A stretch of DNA of 64,000 nt from Henricia sp. BOLD:AAB3569 (Eukaryota; Echinodermata; Asteroidea; Spinulosida; Echinasteridae): the NCBI GenBank assembly GCA_037783545.1, contig JBBELK010000444.1, positions 1 to 64,000 on the forward strand, given 5' to 3'. Of the stretch, positions 33,399 through 45,729 are shown in pieces; within the stretch, counting starts at the first letter, position 1; every line of letters starts with the position of its first letter. The notes under the pieces are model-generated. The model was not told where the DNA came from. It saw only the letters and a list, made by a program, of their open reading frames with translations, and did not search any database. The position numbers and the translations under genes are program-made.

Positions 33399-36300
33399 CA
33401 GACGCAGTGTTCTCCGAAAGCGTGGTCTGTTTGTGCCAAACAATTAGTGTGCCGGCACTGAGTTTTAGCTACATTCGACAATAACTCGGCCGGTTTGAAC
33501 AGGAAACAGTTCAAATTTGCAGTATACGTTTGCGATGTAGTTCTGTTTAAGCAGAAAACATGCGAAGCTTGTCTGGAAATTCCTTCAGCTCCACAATTGC
33601 GATCATACCAGACGCAGTGTTCTCCGAAAGCGTGGTCTGTTTGTGCCAAACAATTAGTGTGCCGGCACTGAGTTTTAGTTACATTTGACAATAACTCGGT
33701 CGGTTTGAACGGGAAACAGTTCAAATTTGCAGTATACGTTTGCGATGTAGTTCTGTTTAAGCAGAACAAATGCGAAGCTTGTCTGGAAATTCTTTCAGCT
33801 CCAAAATTTCGATCATACTAGACGCAGTGTTCTCCGAAAGCGGGGTCTGTTTGTGCCAACAATTAGTGTGCCGGCACTGAGTTTTAGCTACATTCGACAA
33901 TAACTCGGTCGGTTTGAACAGGAAACAGTTCAAATTTGCAGTATACGTTTGCGTTGTAGATCTGTTTAAGCAGAAAACATGCGAAGCTTGTCTGGAAATT
34001 CCTTCAGCTCCAAAATTGCGATCATACCAGACGCAGTGTTCTCCGAAAGCGGCGTCTGTTTGTGCCAACAATTAGTGTGCCGGCACTGAGTTTTAGCTAC
34101 ATTCGACAATAACTCGGTCGGTTTGAACAGGAAACAGTTCAAATTTGCAGTATACGTTTGCGATGTAGTTCTGTTTAAGCAGAACAAATGCGAAGCTTGT
34201 CTGGAAATTCCTTCAGCTCCAAAATTGCGATCATACCAGACGCAGTGTTCTGCGAAAGCGTGGTCTGTTTGTGCCAACAATTAGCATGCCGACACTGAGT
34301 TTTAGCTACATTCGACAATAACTCGTTCGGTTTGAACTGGAAACAGTTCAAATTTGCAGTATACGTTTGCGATGTAGATCTGTTTAAGCAGACAAAATGC
34401 GAAGCTTGTCTGGAAATTCTTTCAGCTCCAAAATTTCGATCATACTAGACACAGTGTTCTCCGAAAGCGGGGTCTGTTTGTGCCAACAATTAGTGTGCCG
34501 GCACTGAGTTTTAGCTACATTCGACAATAACTCGGTCGGTTTGAACAGGAAACAGTTCAAATTTGCAGTATACGTTTGCGTTGTAGATCTGTTTAAGCAG
34601 AAAACATGCGAAGCTTGTCTGGAAATTCCTTCAGCTCCAAAATTGCGATCATACCAGACGCAGTGTTCTCCGAAAGCGTGGTCTGTTTGTGCCAAACAAT
34701 TATTGTGCCGGCACTGAGTTTTAGTTACATTTGACAATAACTCGGTCGGTTTGAACGGGAAACAGTTCAAATGTGCAGTATACGTTTGCGATGTAGTTCT
34801 GTTTAAGCAGAACAAATGCGAAGCTTGTCTGGAAATTCCTTCAGCTCCAAAATTGCGATCATACCAGACGCAGTGTTCTCCGAAAGCGGCGTCTGTTTGT
34901 GCCAACAATTAGTGTGCCGGCACTGAGTTTTAGCTACATTCGACAATAACTCGGTCGGTTTGAACAGGAAACAGTTCAAATTTGCAGTATACGTTTGCGT
35001 TGTAGATCTGTTTAAGCAGAAAACATGCGAAGCTTGTCTGGAAATTCCTTCAGCTCCAAAATTGCGATCATACCAGACGCAGTGTTCTGCGAAAGCGTGG
35101 TCTGTTTGTGCCAACAATTAGCATGCCGACACTGAGTTTTAGCTACATTCGACAATAACTCGTTCGGTTTGAACTGGAAACAGTTCAAATTTGCAGTATA
35201 CGTTTGCGATGTAGATCTGTTTAAGCAGAAAACATGCGAAGCTTGTCTGGAAATTCCTTCAGCTCCAAAATTGCGATCATACCAGACGCAGTGTTCTCCG
35301 AAAGCGTGGTCTGTTTGTGCCAAACAATTAGTGTGCCGGCACTGAGTTTTAGTTACATTTGACAATAACTCGGTCGGTTTGAACGGGAAACAGTTCAAAT
35401 TTGCAGTATACGTTTGCGATGTAGTTCTGTTTAAGCAGAACAAATGCGAAGCTTGTCTGGAAATTCTTTCAGCTCCAAAATTTCGATCATACTAGACGCA
35501 GTGTTCTCCGAAAGCGGGGTCTGTTTGTGCCAACAATTAGTGTGCCGGCACTGAGTTTTAGCTACATTCGACAATAACTCGGTCGGTTTGAACAGGAAAC
35601 AGTTCAAATTTGCAGTATACGTTTGCGTTGTAGATCTGTTTAAGCAGAAAACATGCGAAGCTTGTCTGGAAATTCCTTCAGCTCCAAAATTGCGATCATA
35701 CCAGACGCAGTGTTCTCCGAAAGCGGCGTCTGTTTGTGCCAACAATTAGTGTGCCGGCACTGAGTTTTAGCTACATTCGACAATAACTCGGTCGGTTTGA
35801 ACAGGAAACAGTTCAAATTTGCAGTATACGTTTGCGATGTAGTTCTGTTTAAGCAGAACAAATGCGAAGCTTGTCTGGAAATTCCTTCAGCTCCAAAATT
35901 TCGATCATACCAGACGCAGTGTTCTCCGAAAGCGTGGTCTGTTTGTGCCAAACAATTATTGTGCCGGCACTGAGTTTTAGTTACATTTGACAATAACTCG
36001 GTCGGTTTGAACGGGAAACAGTTCAAATTTGCAGTATACGTTTGCGATGTAGTTCTGTTTAAGCAGAACAAATGCGAAGCTTGTCTGGAAATTCCTTCAG
36101 CTCCAAAATTGCGATCATACCAGACGCAGTGTTCTCCGAAAGCGGCGTCTGTTTGTGCCAACAATTAGTGTGCCGGCACTGAGTTTTAGCTACATTCGAC
36201 AATAACTCGGTCGGTTTGAACAGGAAACAGTTCAAATTTGCAGTATACGTTTGCGTTGTAGATCTGTTTAAGCAGAAAACATGCGAAGCTTGTCTGGAAA

Positions 36301-39300
36301 TTCCTTCAGCTCCAAAATTGCGATCATACCAGACGCAGTGTTCTGCGAAAGCGTGGTCTGTTTGTGCCAACAATTAGCATGCCGACACTGAGTTTTAGCT
36401 ACATTCGACAATAACTCGTTCGGTTTGAACTGGAAACAGTTCAAATTTGCAGTATACGTTTGCGATGTAGATCTGTTTAAGCAGACAAAATGCGAAGCTT
36501 GTCTGGAAATTCTTTCAGCTCCAAAATTTCGATCATACTAGACGCAGTGTTCTCCGAAAGCGGGGTCTGTTTGTGCCAACAATTAGTGTGCCGGCACTGA
36601 GTTTTAGCTACATTCGACAATAACTCGGTCGGTTTGAACAGGAAACAGTTCAAATTTGCAGTATACGTTTGCGTTGTAGATCTGTTTAAGCAGAAAACAT
36701 GCGAAGCTTGTCTGGAAATTCCTTCAGCTCCAAAATTGCGATCATACCAGACGCAGTGTTCTCCGAAAGCGTGGTCTGTTTGTGCCAAACAATTATTGTG
36801 CCGGCACTGAGTTTTAGTTACATTTGACAATAACTCGGTCGGTTTGAACGGGAAACAGTTCAAATTTGCAGTATACGTTTGCGATGTAGTTCTGTTTAAG
36901 CAGAACAAATGCGAAGCTTGTCTGGAAATTCCTTCAGCTCCAAAATTGCGATCATACCAGACGCAGTGTTCTCCGAAAGCGGCGTCTGTTTGTGCCAACA
37001 ATTAGTGTGCCGGCACTGAGTTTTAGCTACATTCGACAATAACTCGGTCGGTTTGAACAGGAAACAGTTCAAATTTGCAGTATACGTTTGCGTTGTAGAT
37101 CTGTTTAAGCAGAAAACATGCGAAGCTTGTCTGGAAATTCCTTCAGCTCCAAAATTGCGATCATACCAGACGCAGTGTTCTGCGAAAGCGTGGTCTGTTT
37201 GTGCCAACAATTAGCATGCCGACACTGAGTTTTAGCTACATTCGACAATAACTCGTTCGGTTTGAACTGGAAACAGTTCAAATTTGCAGTATGCGTTTGC
37301 GATGTAGATCTGTTTAAGCAGACAAAATGCGAAGCTTGTCTGGAAATTCCTTCAGCTCCAAACTTTCGATCATACCAGACGCAGTGTTCTCCGAAAGCGG
37401 GGTCTGTTTGTGCCAACAATTAGTGTGCCGGCACTGAGTTTTAGTTACATTTGACAATAACTCGGTCGGTTTGAACGGGAAACAGTTCAAATTTGCAGAA
37501 TACGTTTGCGATGTAGTTCTGTTTAAGCAGAAAACATGCGAAGCTTGTCTGGAAATTCCTTCAGCTCCAAAATTGCGATCATACCAGACGCAGTGTTCAC
37601 CGAAAGCATGGTCTGTTTGTGCCAAACAATTAGTGTGCCGGCACTGAGTTTTAGTTACATTTGACAATAACTCGGTCGGTTTGAACGGGAAACAGTTCAA
37701 ATTTGCAGTATACGTTTGCGATGTAGTTCTGTTTAAGCAGAACAAATGCGAAGCTTGTCTGGAAATTCTTTCAGCTCCAAAATTTCGATCATACTAGACG
37801 CAGTGTTCTCCGAAAGCGGGGTCTGTTTGTGCCAACAATTAGTGTGCCGGCACTGAGTTTTAGCTACATTCGACAATAACTCGGTCGGTTTGAACAGGAA
37901 ACAGTTCAAATTTGCAGTATACGTTTGCGTTGTAGATCTGTTTAAGCAGAAAACATGCGAAGCTTGTCTGGAAATTCCTTCAGCTCCAAAATTGCGATCA
38001 TACCAGACGCAGTGTTCTCCGAAAGCGGCGTCTGTTTGTGCCAACAATTAGTGTGCCGGCACTGAGTTTTAGCTACATTCGACAATAACTCGGTCGGTTT
38101 GAACAGGAAACAGTTCAAATTTGCAGTATACGTTTGCGATGTAGTTCTGTTTAAGCAGAACAAATGCGAAGCTTGTCTGGAAATTCCTTCAGCTCCAAAA
38201 TTTCGATCATACCAGACGCAGTGTTCTCCGAAAGCGTGGTCTGTTTGTGCCAAACAATTATTGTGCCGGCACTGAGTTTTAGTTACATTTGACAATAACT
38301 CGGTCGGTTTGAACGGGAAACAGTTCAAATTTGCAGTATACGTTTGCGATGTAGTTCTGTTTAAGCAGAACAAATGCGAAGCTTGTCTGGAAATTCCTTC
38401 AGCTCCAAAATTGCGATCATACCAGACGCAGTGTTCTCCGAAAGCGGCGTCTGTTTGTGCCAACAATTAGTGTGCCGGCACTGAGTTTTAGCTACATTCG
38501 ACAATAACTCGGTCGGTTTGAACAGGAAACAGTTCAAATTTGCAGTATACGTTTGCGTTGTAGATCTGTTTAAGCAGAAAACATGCGAAGCTTGTCTGGA
38601 AATTCCTTCAGCTCCAAAATTGCGATCATACCAGACGCAGTGTTCTCCGAAAGCGGGGTCTGTTTGTGCCAACAATTAGTGTGCCGGCACTGAGTTTTAG
38701 CTACATTCGACAATAACTCGGTCGGTTTGAACAGGAAACAGTTCAAATTTGCAGTATACGTTTGCGTTGTAGATCTGTTTAAGCAGAAAACATGCGAAGC
38801 TTGTCTGGAAATTCCTTCAGCTCCAAAATTGCGATCATACCAGACGCAGTGTTCTCCGAAAGCGGCGTCTGTTTGTGCCAACAATTAGTGTGCCGGCACT
38901 GAGTTTTAGCTACATTCGACAATAACTCGGTCGGTTTGAACAGGAAACAGTTCAAATTTGCAGTATACGTTTGCGATGTAGTTCTGTTTAAGCAGAACAA
39001 ATGCGAAGCTTGTCTGGAAATTCCTTCAGCTCCAAAATTTCGATCATACCAGACGCAGTGTTCTCCGAAAGCGTGGTCTGTTTGTGCCAAACAATTATTG
39101 TGCCGGCACTGAGTTTTAGTTACATTTGACAATAACTCGGTCGGTTTGAACGGGAAACAGTTCAAATTTGCAGTATACGTTTGCGATGTAGTTCTGTTTA
39201 AGCAGAACAAATGCGAAGCTTGTCTGGAAATTCCTTCAGCTCCAAAATTGCGATCATACCAGACGCAGTGTTCTCCGAAAGCGGCGTCTGTTTGTGCCAA

Positions 39301-39615
39301 CAATTAGTGTGCCGGCACTGAGTTTTAGCTACATTCGACAATAACTCGGTCGGTTTGAACAGGAAACAGTTCAAATTTGCAGTATACGTTTGCGTTGTAG
39401 ATCTGTTTAAGCAGAAAACATGCGAAGCTTGTCTGGAAATTCCTTCAGCTCCAAAATTGCGATCATACCAGACGCAGTGTTCTGCGAAAGCGTGGTCTGT
39501 TTGTGCCAACAATTAGCATGCCGACACTGAGTTTTAGCTACATTCGACAATAACTCGTTCGGTTTGAACTGGAAACAGTTCAAATTTGCAGTATACGTTT
39601 GCGATGTAGATCTGT

Positions 39616-42126
39616 TTAAGCAGACAAAATGCGAAGCTTGTCTGGAAATTCTTTCAGCTCCAAAATTTCGATCATACTAGACGCAGTGTTCTCCGAAAGC
39701 GGGGTCTGTTTGTGCCAACAATTAGTGTGCCGGCACTGAGTTTTAGCTACATTCGACAATAACTCGGTCGGTTTGAACAGGAAACAGTTCAAATTTGCAG
39801 TATACGTTTGCGTTGTAGATCTGTTTAAGCAGAAAACATGCGAAGCTTGTCTGGAAATTCCTTCAGCTCCAAAATTGCGATCATACCAGACGCAGTGTTC
39901 TCCGAAAGCGGCGTCTGTTTGTGCCAACAATTAGTGTGCCGGCACTGAGTTTTAGCTACATTCGACAATAACTCGGTCGGTTTGAACAGGAAACAGTTCA
40001 AATTTGCAGTATACGTTTGCGATGTAGTTCTGTTTAAGCAGAACAAATGCGAAGCTTGTCTGGAAATTCCTTCAGCTCCAAAATTTCGATCATACCAGAC
40101 GCAGTGTTCTCCGAAAGCGTGGTCTGTTTGTGCCAAACAATTATTGTGCCGGCACTGAGTTTTAGTTACATTTGACAATAACTCGGTCGGTTTGAACGGG
40201 AAACAGTTCAAATTTGCAGTATACGTTTGCGATGTAGTTCTGTTTAAGCAGAACAAATGCGAAGCTTGTCTGGAAATTCCTTCAGCTCCAAAATTGCGAT
40301 CATACCAGACGCAGTGTTCTCCGAAAGCGGCGTCTGTTTGTGCCAACAATTAGTGTGCCGGCACTGAGTTTTAGCTACATTCGACAATAACTCGGTCGGT
40401 TTGAACAGGAAACAGTTCAAATTTGCAGTATACGTTTGCGATGTAGTTCTGTTTAAGCAGAACAAATGCGAAGCTTGTCTGGAAATTCCTTCAGCTCCAA
40501 AATTTCGATCATACCAGACGCAGTGTTCTCCGAAAGCGTGGTCTGTTTGTGCCAAACAATTATTGTGCCGGCACTGAGTTTTAGTTACATTTGACAATAA
40601 CTCGGTCGGTTTGAACGGGAAACAGTTCAAATTTGCAGTATACGTTTGCGATGTAGTTCTGTTTAAGCAGAACAAATGCGAAGCTTGTCTGGAAATTCCT
40701 TCAGCTCCAAAATTGCGATCATACCAGACGCAGTGTTCTCCGAAAGCGGCGTCTGTTTGTGCCAACAATTAGTGTGCCGGCACTGAGTTTTAGCTACATT
40801 CGACAATAACTCGGTCGGTTTGAACAGGAAACAGTTCAAATTTGCAGTATACGTTTGCGTTGTAGATCTGTTTAAGCAGAAAACATGCGAAGCTTGTCTG
40901 GAAATTCCTTCAGCTCCAAAATTGCGATCATACCAGACGCAGTGTTCTGCGAAAGCGTGGTCTGTTTGTGCCAACAATTAGCATGCCGACACTGAGTTTT
41001 AGCTACATTCGACAATAACTCGTTCGGTTTGAACTGGAAACAGTTCAAATTTGCAGTATACGTTTGCGATGTAGATCTGTTTAAGCAGACAAAATGCGAA
41101 GCTTGTCTGGAAATTCTTTCAGCTCCAAAATTTCGATCATACTAGACGCAGTGTTCTCCGAAAGCGGGGTCTGTTTGTGCCAACAATTAGTGTGCCGGCA
41201 CTGAGTTTTAGCTACATTCGACAATAACTCGGTCGGTTTGAACAGGAAACAGTTCAAATTTGCAGTATACGTTTGCGTTGTAGATCTGTTTAAGCAGAAA
41301 ACATGCGAAGCTTGTCTGGAAATTCCTTCAGCTCCAAAATTGCGATCATACCAGACGCAGTGTTCTCCGAAAGCGGCGTCTGTTTGTGCCAACAATTAGT
41401 GTGCCGGCACTGAGTTTTAGCTACATTCGACAATAACTCGGTCGGTTTGAACAGGAAACAGTTCAAATTTGCAGTATACGTTTGCGATGTAGTTCTGTTT
41501 AAGCAGAACAAATGCGAAGCTTGTCTGGAAATTCCTTCAGCTCCAAAATTTCGATCATACCAGACGCAGTGTTCTCCGAAAGCGTGGTCTGTTTGTGCCA
41601 AACAATTATTGTGCCGGCACTGAGTTTTAGTTACATTTGACAATAACTCGGTCGGTTTGAACGGGAAACAGTTCAAATTTGCAGTATACGTTTGCGATGT
41701 AGTTCTGTTTAAGCAGAACAAATGCGAAGCTTGTCTGGAAATTCCTTCAGCTCCAAAATTGCGATCATACCAGACGCAGTGTTCTCCGAAAGCGGCGTCT
41801 GTTTGTGCCAACAATTAGTGTGCCGGCACTGAGTTTTAGCTACATTCGACAATAACTCGGTCGGTTTGAACAGGAAACAGTTCAAATTTGCAGTATACGT
41901 TTGCGTTGTAGATCTGTTTAAGCAGAAAACATGCGAAGCTTGTCTGGAAATTCCTTCAGCTCCAAAATTGCGATCATACCAGACGCAGTGTTCTGCGAAA
42001 GCGTGGTCTGTTTGTGCCAACAATTAGCATGCCGACACTGAGTTTTAGCTACATTCGACAATAACTCGTTCGGTTTGAACTGGAAACAGTTCAAATTTGC
42101 AGTATACGTTTGCGATGTAGATCTGT
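39616..42126 (+). repeat. 12-mer unit (2,511 bp), copy 1
   Basis: Twelve monomers made of a 7-mer (1,465 bp) plus a 5-mer (1,046 bp). The 7-mer is the 5-mer with an internal two-monomer (419-bp) duplication, seen at 39825-40349 and 40244-40768. Phase is arbitrary. Confidence 0.88.
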
Positions 42127-44637
42127 TTAAGCAGACAAAATGCGAAGCTTGTCTGGAAATTCTTTCAGCTCCAAAATTTCGATCATACTAGACGCAGTGT
42201 TCTCCGAAAGCGGGGTCTGTTTGTGCCAACAATTAGTGTGCCGGCACTGAGTTTTAGCTACATTCGACAATAACTCGGTCGGTTTGAACAGGAAACAGTT
42301 CAAATTTGCAGTATACGTTTGCGTTGTAGATCTGTTTAAGCAGAAAACATGCGAAGCTTGTCTGGAAATTCCTTCAGCTCCAAAATTGCGATCATACCAG
42401 ACGCAGTGTTCTCCGAAAGCGGCGTCTGTTTGTGCCAACAATTAGTGTGCCGGCACTGAGTTTTAGCTACATTCGACAATAACTCGGTCGGTTTGAACAG
42501 GAAACAGTTCAAATTTGCAGTATACGTTTGCGATGTAGTTCTGTTTAAGCAGAACAAATGCGAAGCTTGTCTGGAAATTCCTTCAGCTCCAAAATTTCGA
42601 TCATACCAGACGCAGTGTTCTCCGAAAGCGTGGTCTGTTTGTGCCAAACAATTATTGTGCCGGCACTGAGTTTTAGTTACATTTGACAATAACTCGGTCG
42701 GTTTGAACGGGAAACAGTTCAAATTTGCAGTATACGTTTGCGATGTAGTTCTGTTTAAGCAGAACAAATGCGAAGCTTGTCTGGAAATTCCTTCAGCTCC
42801 AAAATTGCGATCATACCAGACGCAGTGTTCTCCGAAAGCGGCGTCTGTTTGTGCCAACAATTAGTGTGCCGGCACTGAGTTTTAGCTACATTCGACAATA
42901 ACTCGGTCGGTTTGAACAGGAAACAGTTCAAATTTGCAGTATACGTTTGCGATGTAGTTCTGTTTAAGCAGAACAAATGCGAAGCTTGTCTGGAAATTCC
43001 TTCAGCTCCAAAATTTCGATCATACCAGACGCAGTGTTCTCCGAAAGCGTGGTCTGTTTGTGCCAAACAATTATTGTGCCGGCACTGAGTTTTAGTTACA
43101 TTTGACAATAACTCGGTCGGTTTGAACGGGAAACAGTTCAAATTTGCAGTATACGTTTGCGATGTAGTTCTGTTTAAGCAGAACAAATGCGAAGCTTGTC
43201 TGGAAATTCCTTCAGCTCCAAAATTGCGATCATACCAGACGCAGTGTTCTCCGAAAGCGGCGTCTGTTTGTGCCAACAATTAGTGTGCCGGCACTGAGTT
43301 TTAGCTACATTCGACAATAACTCGGTCGGTTTGAACAGGAAACAGTTCAAATTTGCAGTATACGTTTGCGTTGTAGATCTGTTTAAGCAGAAAACATGCG
43401 AAGCTTGTCTGGAAATTCCTTCAGCTCCAAAATTGCGATCATACCAGACGCAGTGTTCTGCGAAAGCGTGGTCTGTTTGTGCCAACAATTAGCATGCCGA
43501 CACTGAGTTTTAGCTACATTCGACAATAACTCGTTCGGTTTGAACTGGAAACAGTTCAAATTTGCAGTATACGTTTGCGATGTAGATCTGTTTAAGCAGA
43601 CAAAATGCGAAGCTTGTCTGGAATTTCTTTCAGCTCCAAAATTTCGATCATACTAGACGCAGTGTTCTCCGAAAGCGGGGTCTGTTTGTGCCAACAATTA
43701 GTGTGCCGGCACTGAGTTTTAGCTACATTCGACAATAACTCGGTCGGTTTGAACAGGAAACAGTTCAAATTTGCAGTATACGTTTGCGTTGTAGATCTGT
43801 TTAAGCAGAAAACATGCGAAGCTTGTCTGGAAATTCCTTCAGCTCCAAAATTGCGATCATACCAGACGCAGTGTTCTCCGAAAGCGGCGTCTGTTTGTGC
43901 CAACAATTAGTGTGCCGGCACTGAGTTTTAGCTACATTCGACAATAACTCGGTCGGTTTGAACAGGAAACAGTTCAAATTTGCAGTATACGTTTGCGATG
44001 TAGTTCTGTTTAAGCAGAACAAATGCGAAGCTTGTCTGGAAATTCCTTCAGCTCCAAAATTTCGATCATACCAGACGCAGTGTTCTCCGAAAGCGTGGTC
44101 TGTTTGTGCCAAACAATTATTGTGCCGGCACTGAGTTTTAGTTACATTTGACAATAACTCGGTCGGTTTGAACGGGAAACAGTTCAAATTTGCAGTATAC
44201 GTTTGCGATGTAGTTCTGTTTAAGCAGAACAAATGCGAAGCTTGTCTGGAAATTCCTTCAGCTCCAAAATTGCGATCATACCAGACGCAGTGTTCTCCGA
44301 AAGCGGCGTCTGTTTGTGCCAACAATTAGTGTGCCGGCACTGAGTTTTAGCTACATTCGACAATAACTCGGTCGGTTTGAACAGGAAACAGTTCAAATTT
44401 GCAGTATACGTTTGCGTTGTAGATCTGTTTAAGCAGAAAACATGCGAAGCTTGTCTGGAAATTCCTTCAGCTCCAAAATTGCGATCATACCAGACGCAGT
44501 GTTCTGCGAAAGCGTGGTCTGTTTGTGCCAACAATTAGCATGCCGACACTGAGTTTTAGCTACATTCGACAATAACTCGTTCGGTTTGAACTGGAAACAG
44601 TTCAAATTTGCAGTATACGTTTGCGATGTAGATCTGT
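42127..44637 (+). repeat. 12-mer unit (2,511 bp), copy 2
   Basis: A tandem repeat of the preceding unit at an offset of 2,511 bp. In the segments compared I see one substitution (GGAATTTCTTTC near 43621 for GGAAATTCTTTC near 41111). The 2,511-bp periodicity also reaches left to about 38780, so the duplication tract is roughly 5.7 kb long. Confidence 0.87.
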
Positions 44638-45470
44638 TTAAGCAGACAAAATGCGAAGCTTGTCTGGAAATTCCTTCAGCTCCAAACTTTCGATCATACC
44701 AGACGCAGTGTTCTCCGAAAGCGGGGTCTGTTTGTGCCAACAATTAGTGTGCCGGCACTGAGTTTTAGCTACATTCGACAATAACTCGGCCGGTTTGAAC
44801 AGGAAACAGTTCAAATTTGCAGTATACGTTTGCGATGTAGTTCTGTTTAAGCAGAAAAAATGCGAAGCTTGTCTGGAAATTCCTTCAGCTCCAAAATTGC
44901 GATCATACCAGACGCAGTGTTCTCCGAAAGCGGGGTCTGTTTGTGCCAACAATTAGTGTGCCGGCACTGAGTTTTAGCTACATTCGACACTAACTCGGCC
45001 GGTTTGAACAGGAAACAGTTCAAATTTGCAGTATACGTTTGCGATGTAGTTCTGTTTAAGCAGAAAAAATGCGAAGCTTGTCTGGAAATTCCTTCAGCTC
45101 CAAAATTGCGATCATACCAGACGCAGTGTTCTCCGAAAGCGGGGTCTGTTTGTGCCAACAATTTGTGTGCCAGCACTGAGTTTTAGTTACATTTGACAAT
45201 AATTCGGTCGGTTTGAACGGGAAACAGTTCAAATTTGCAGTATACGTTTGCGATGTAGTTCTGTTTAAGCAGAACAAATGCGAAGCTTGTCTGGAAATTC
45301 CTTCAGCTCCAAAATTGCGATTATACCAGACGCAGTGTTCTCCGAAAGCGGGGTCTGTTTGTACCAACAATTAGTGTGCCGGCACTGAGTTTTAGCTACA
45401 TTCGACAATAACTCGGTCGGTTTGAACTTGAAACAGTTCAAATTTGCAGTATACGTTTGCGATGTAGATC

Positions 45471-45729
45471 TGTTTTTAAAAGCAGAAAACATGCGAAGCT
45501 TGTCTGGAAATTCCTTCAGCTCCAAAATTGCGATCATACCAGACGCAGTGTTCTCCGAAAGCAATTAGCATGCCGACACTGAGTTTTAGCTACATTCGAC
45601 AATAACTCGTTCGGTTTGAACTGGAAACAGTTCAAATTTGCAGTATACGTTTGCGATGTAGTTCTGTTTAAGCAGAACAAATGCGAAGCTTGTCTGGAAA
45701 TTCCTTCAGCTCCAAAATTTCGATCATAC
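45471..45729 (+). repeat. Marker module TTTTAAAA + 190-bp monomer (1)
   Basis: GTTTAAGC is expanded to GTTTTTAAAAGC (4 extra bp) at 45471. The next monomer (45540-45729) is a 190-bp copy of the CATGCC subtype, its deletion point at 45562, 91 bp after the expansion. The expansion and this subtype always occur together in the window. Confidence 0.9.

Larger units (their letters stand above)
28435..34236 (+). repeat. B domain 2: transitional, mixed monomer types
   Basis: The domain starts with the first 190-bp monomer. New variants appear here and recur to the right: TCGGCCGG (first near 29757), GCGTTGTAG and the 190-bp class. No single regular higher-order period dominates. Local duplications are visible: 29608-30132 contains two near-identical monomers, and 30027-30668, 31872-32513 and 33128-33769 are similar three-monomer segments with two GCCAAACAATT (210-bp) copies each. 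A private GCGACGCCTTTCTGG change occurs near 30462. Confidence 0.7.
34237..44637 (+). repeat. B domain 3: regular 5/7/12-mer higher-order repeats
   Basis: A five-monomer unit of about 1,046 bp recurs, with markers TTCTGCGAAAGCGTGG plus TAGCATGCC, a GCGTTGTAG monomer, and GCCAAACAATTATTG (210 bp). Unit starts near 34384, 35431, 36477, 37733, 38570, 39616, 41081, 42127 and 43592 give spacings of 1,047, 1,046, 1,256, 837, 1,046, 1,465, 1,046 and 1,465 bp: whole-monomer gains and losses around a 5-mer. The right part has settled into an alternating 7+5 pattern. This is the most regular part of the window. Confidence 0.85.

Noticed and set aside
45471..45486. piggyBac-type TTAA footprint
   Set aside because: The expansion is TTTTAAAA, not a duplicated TTAA, and no terminal repeats are nearby.
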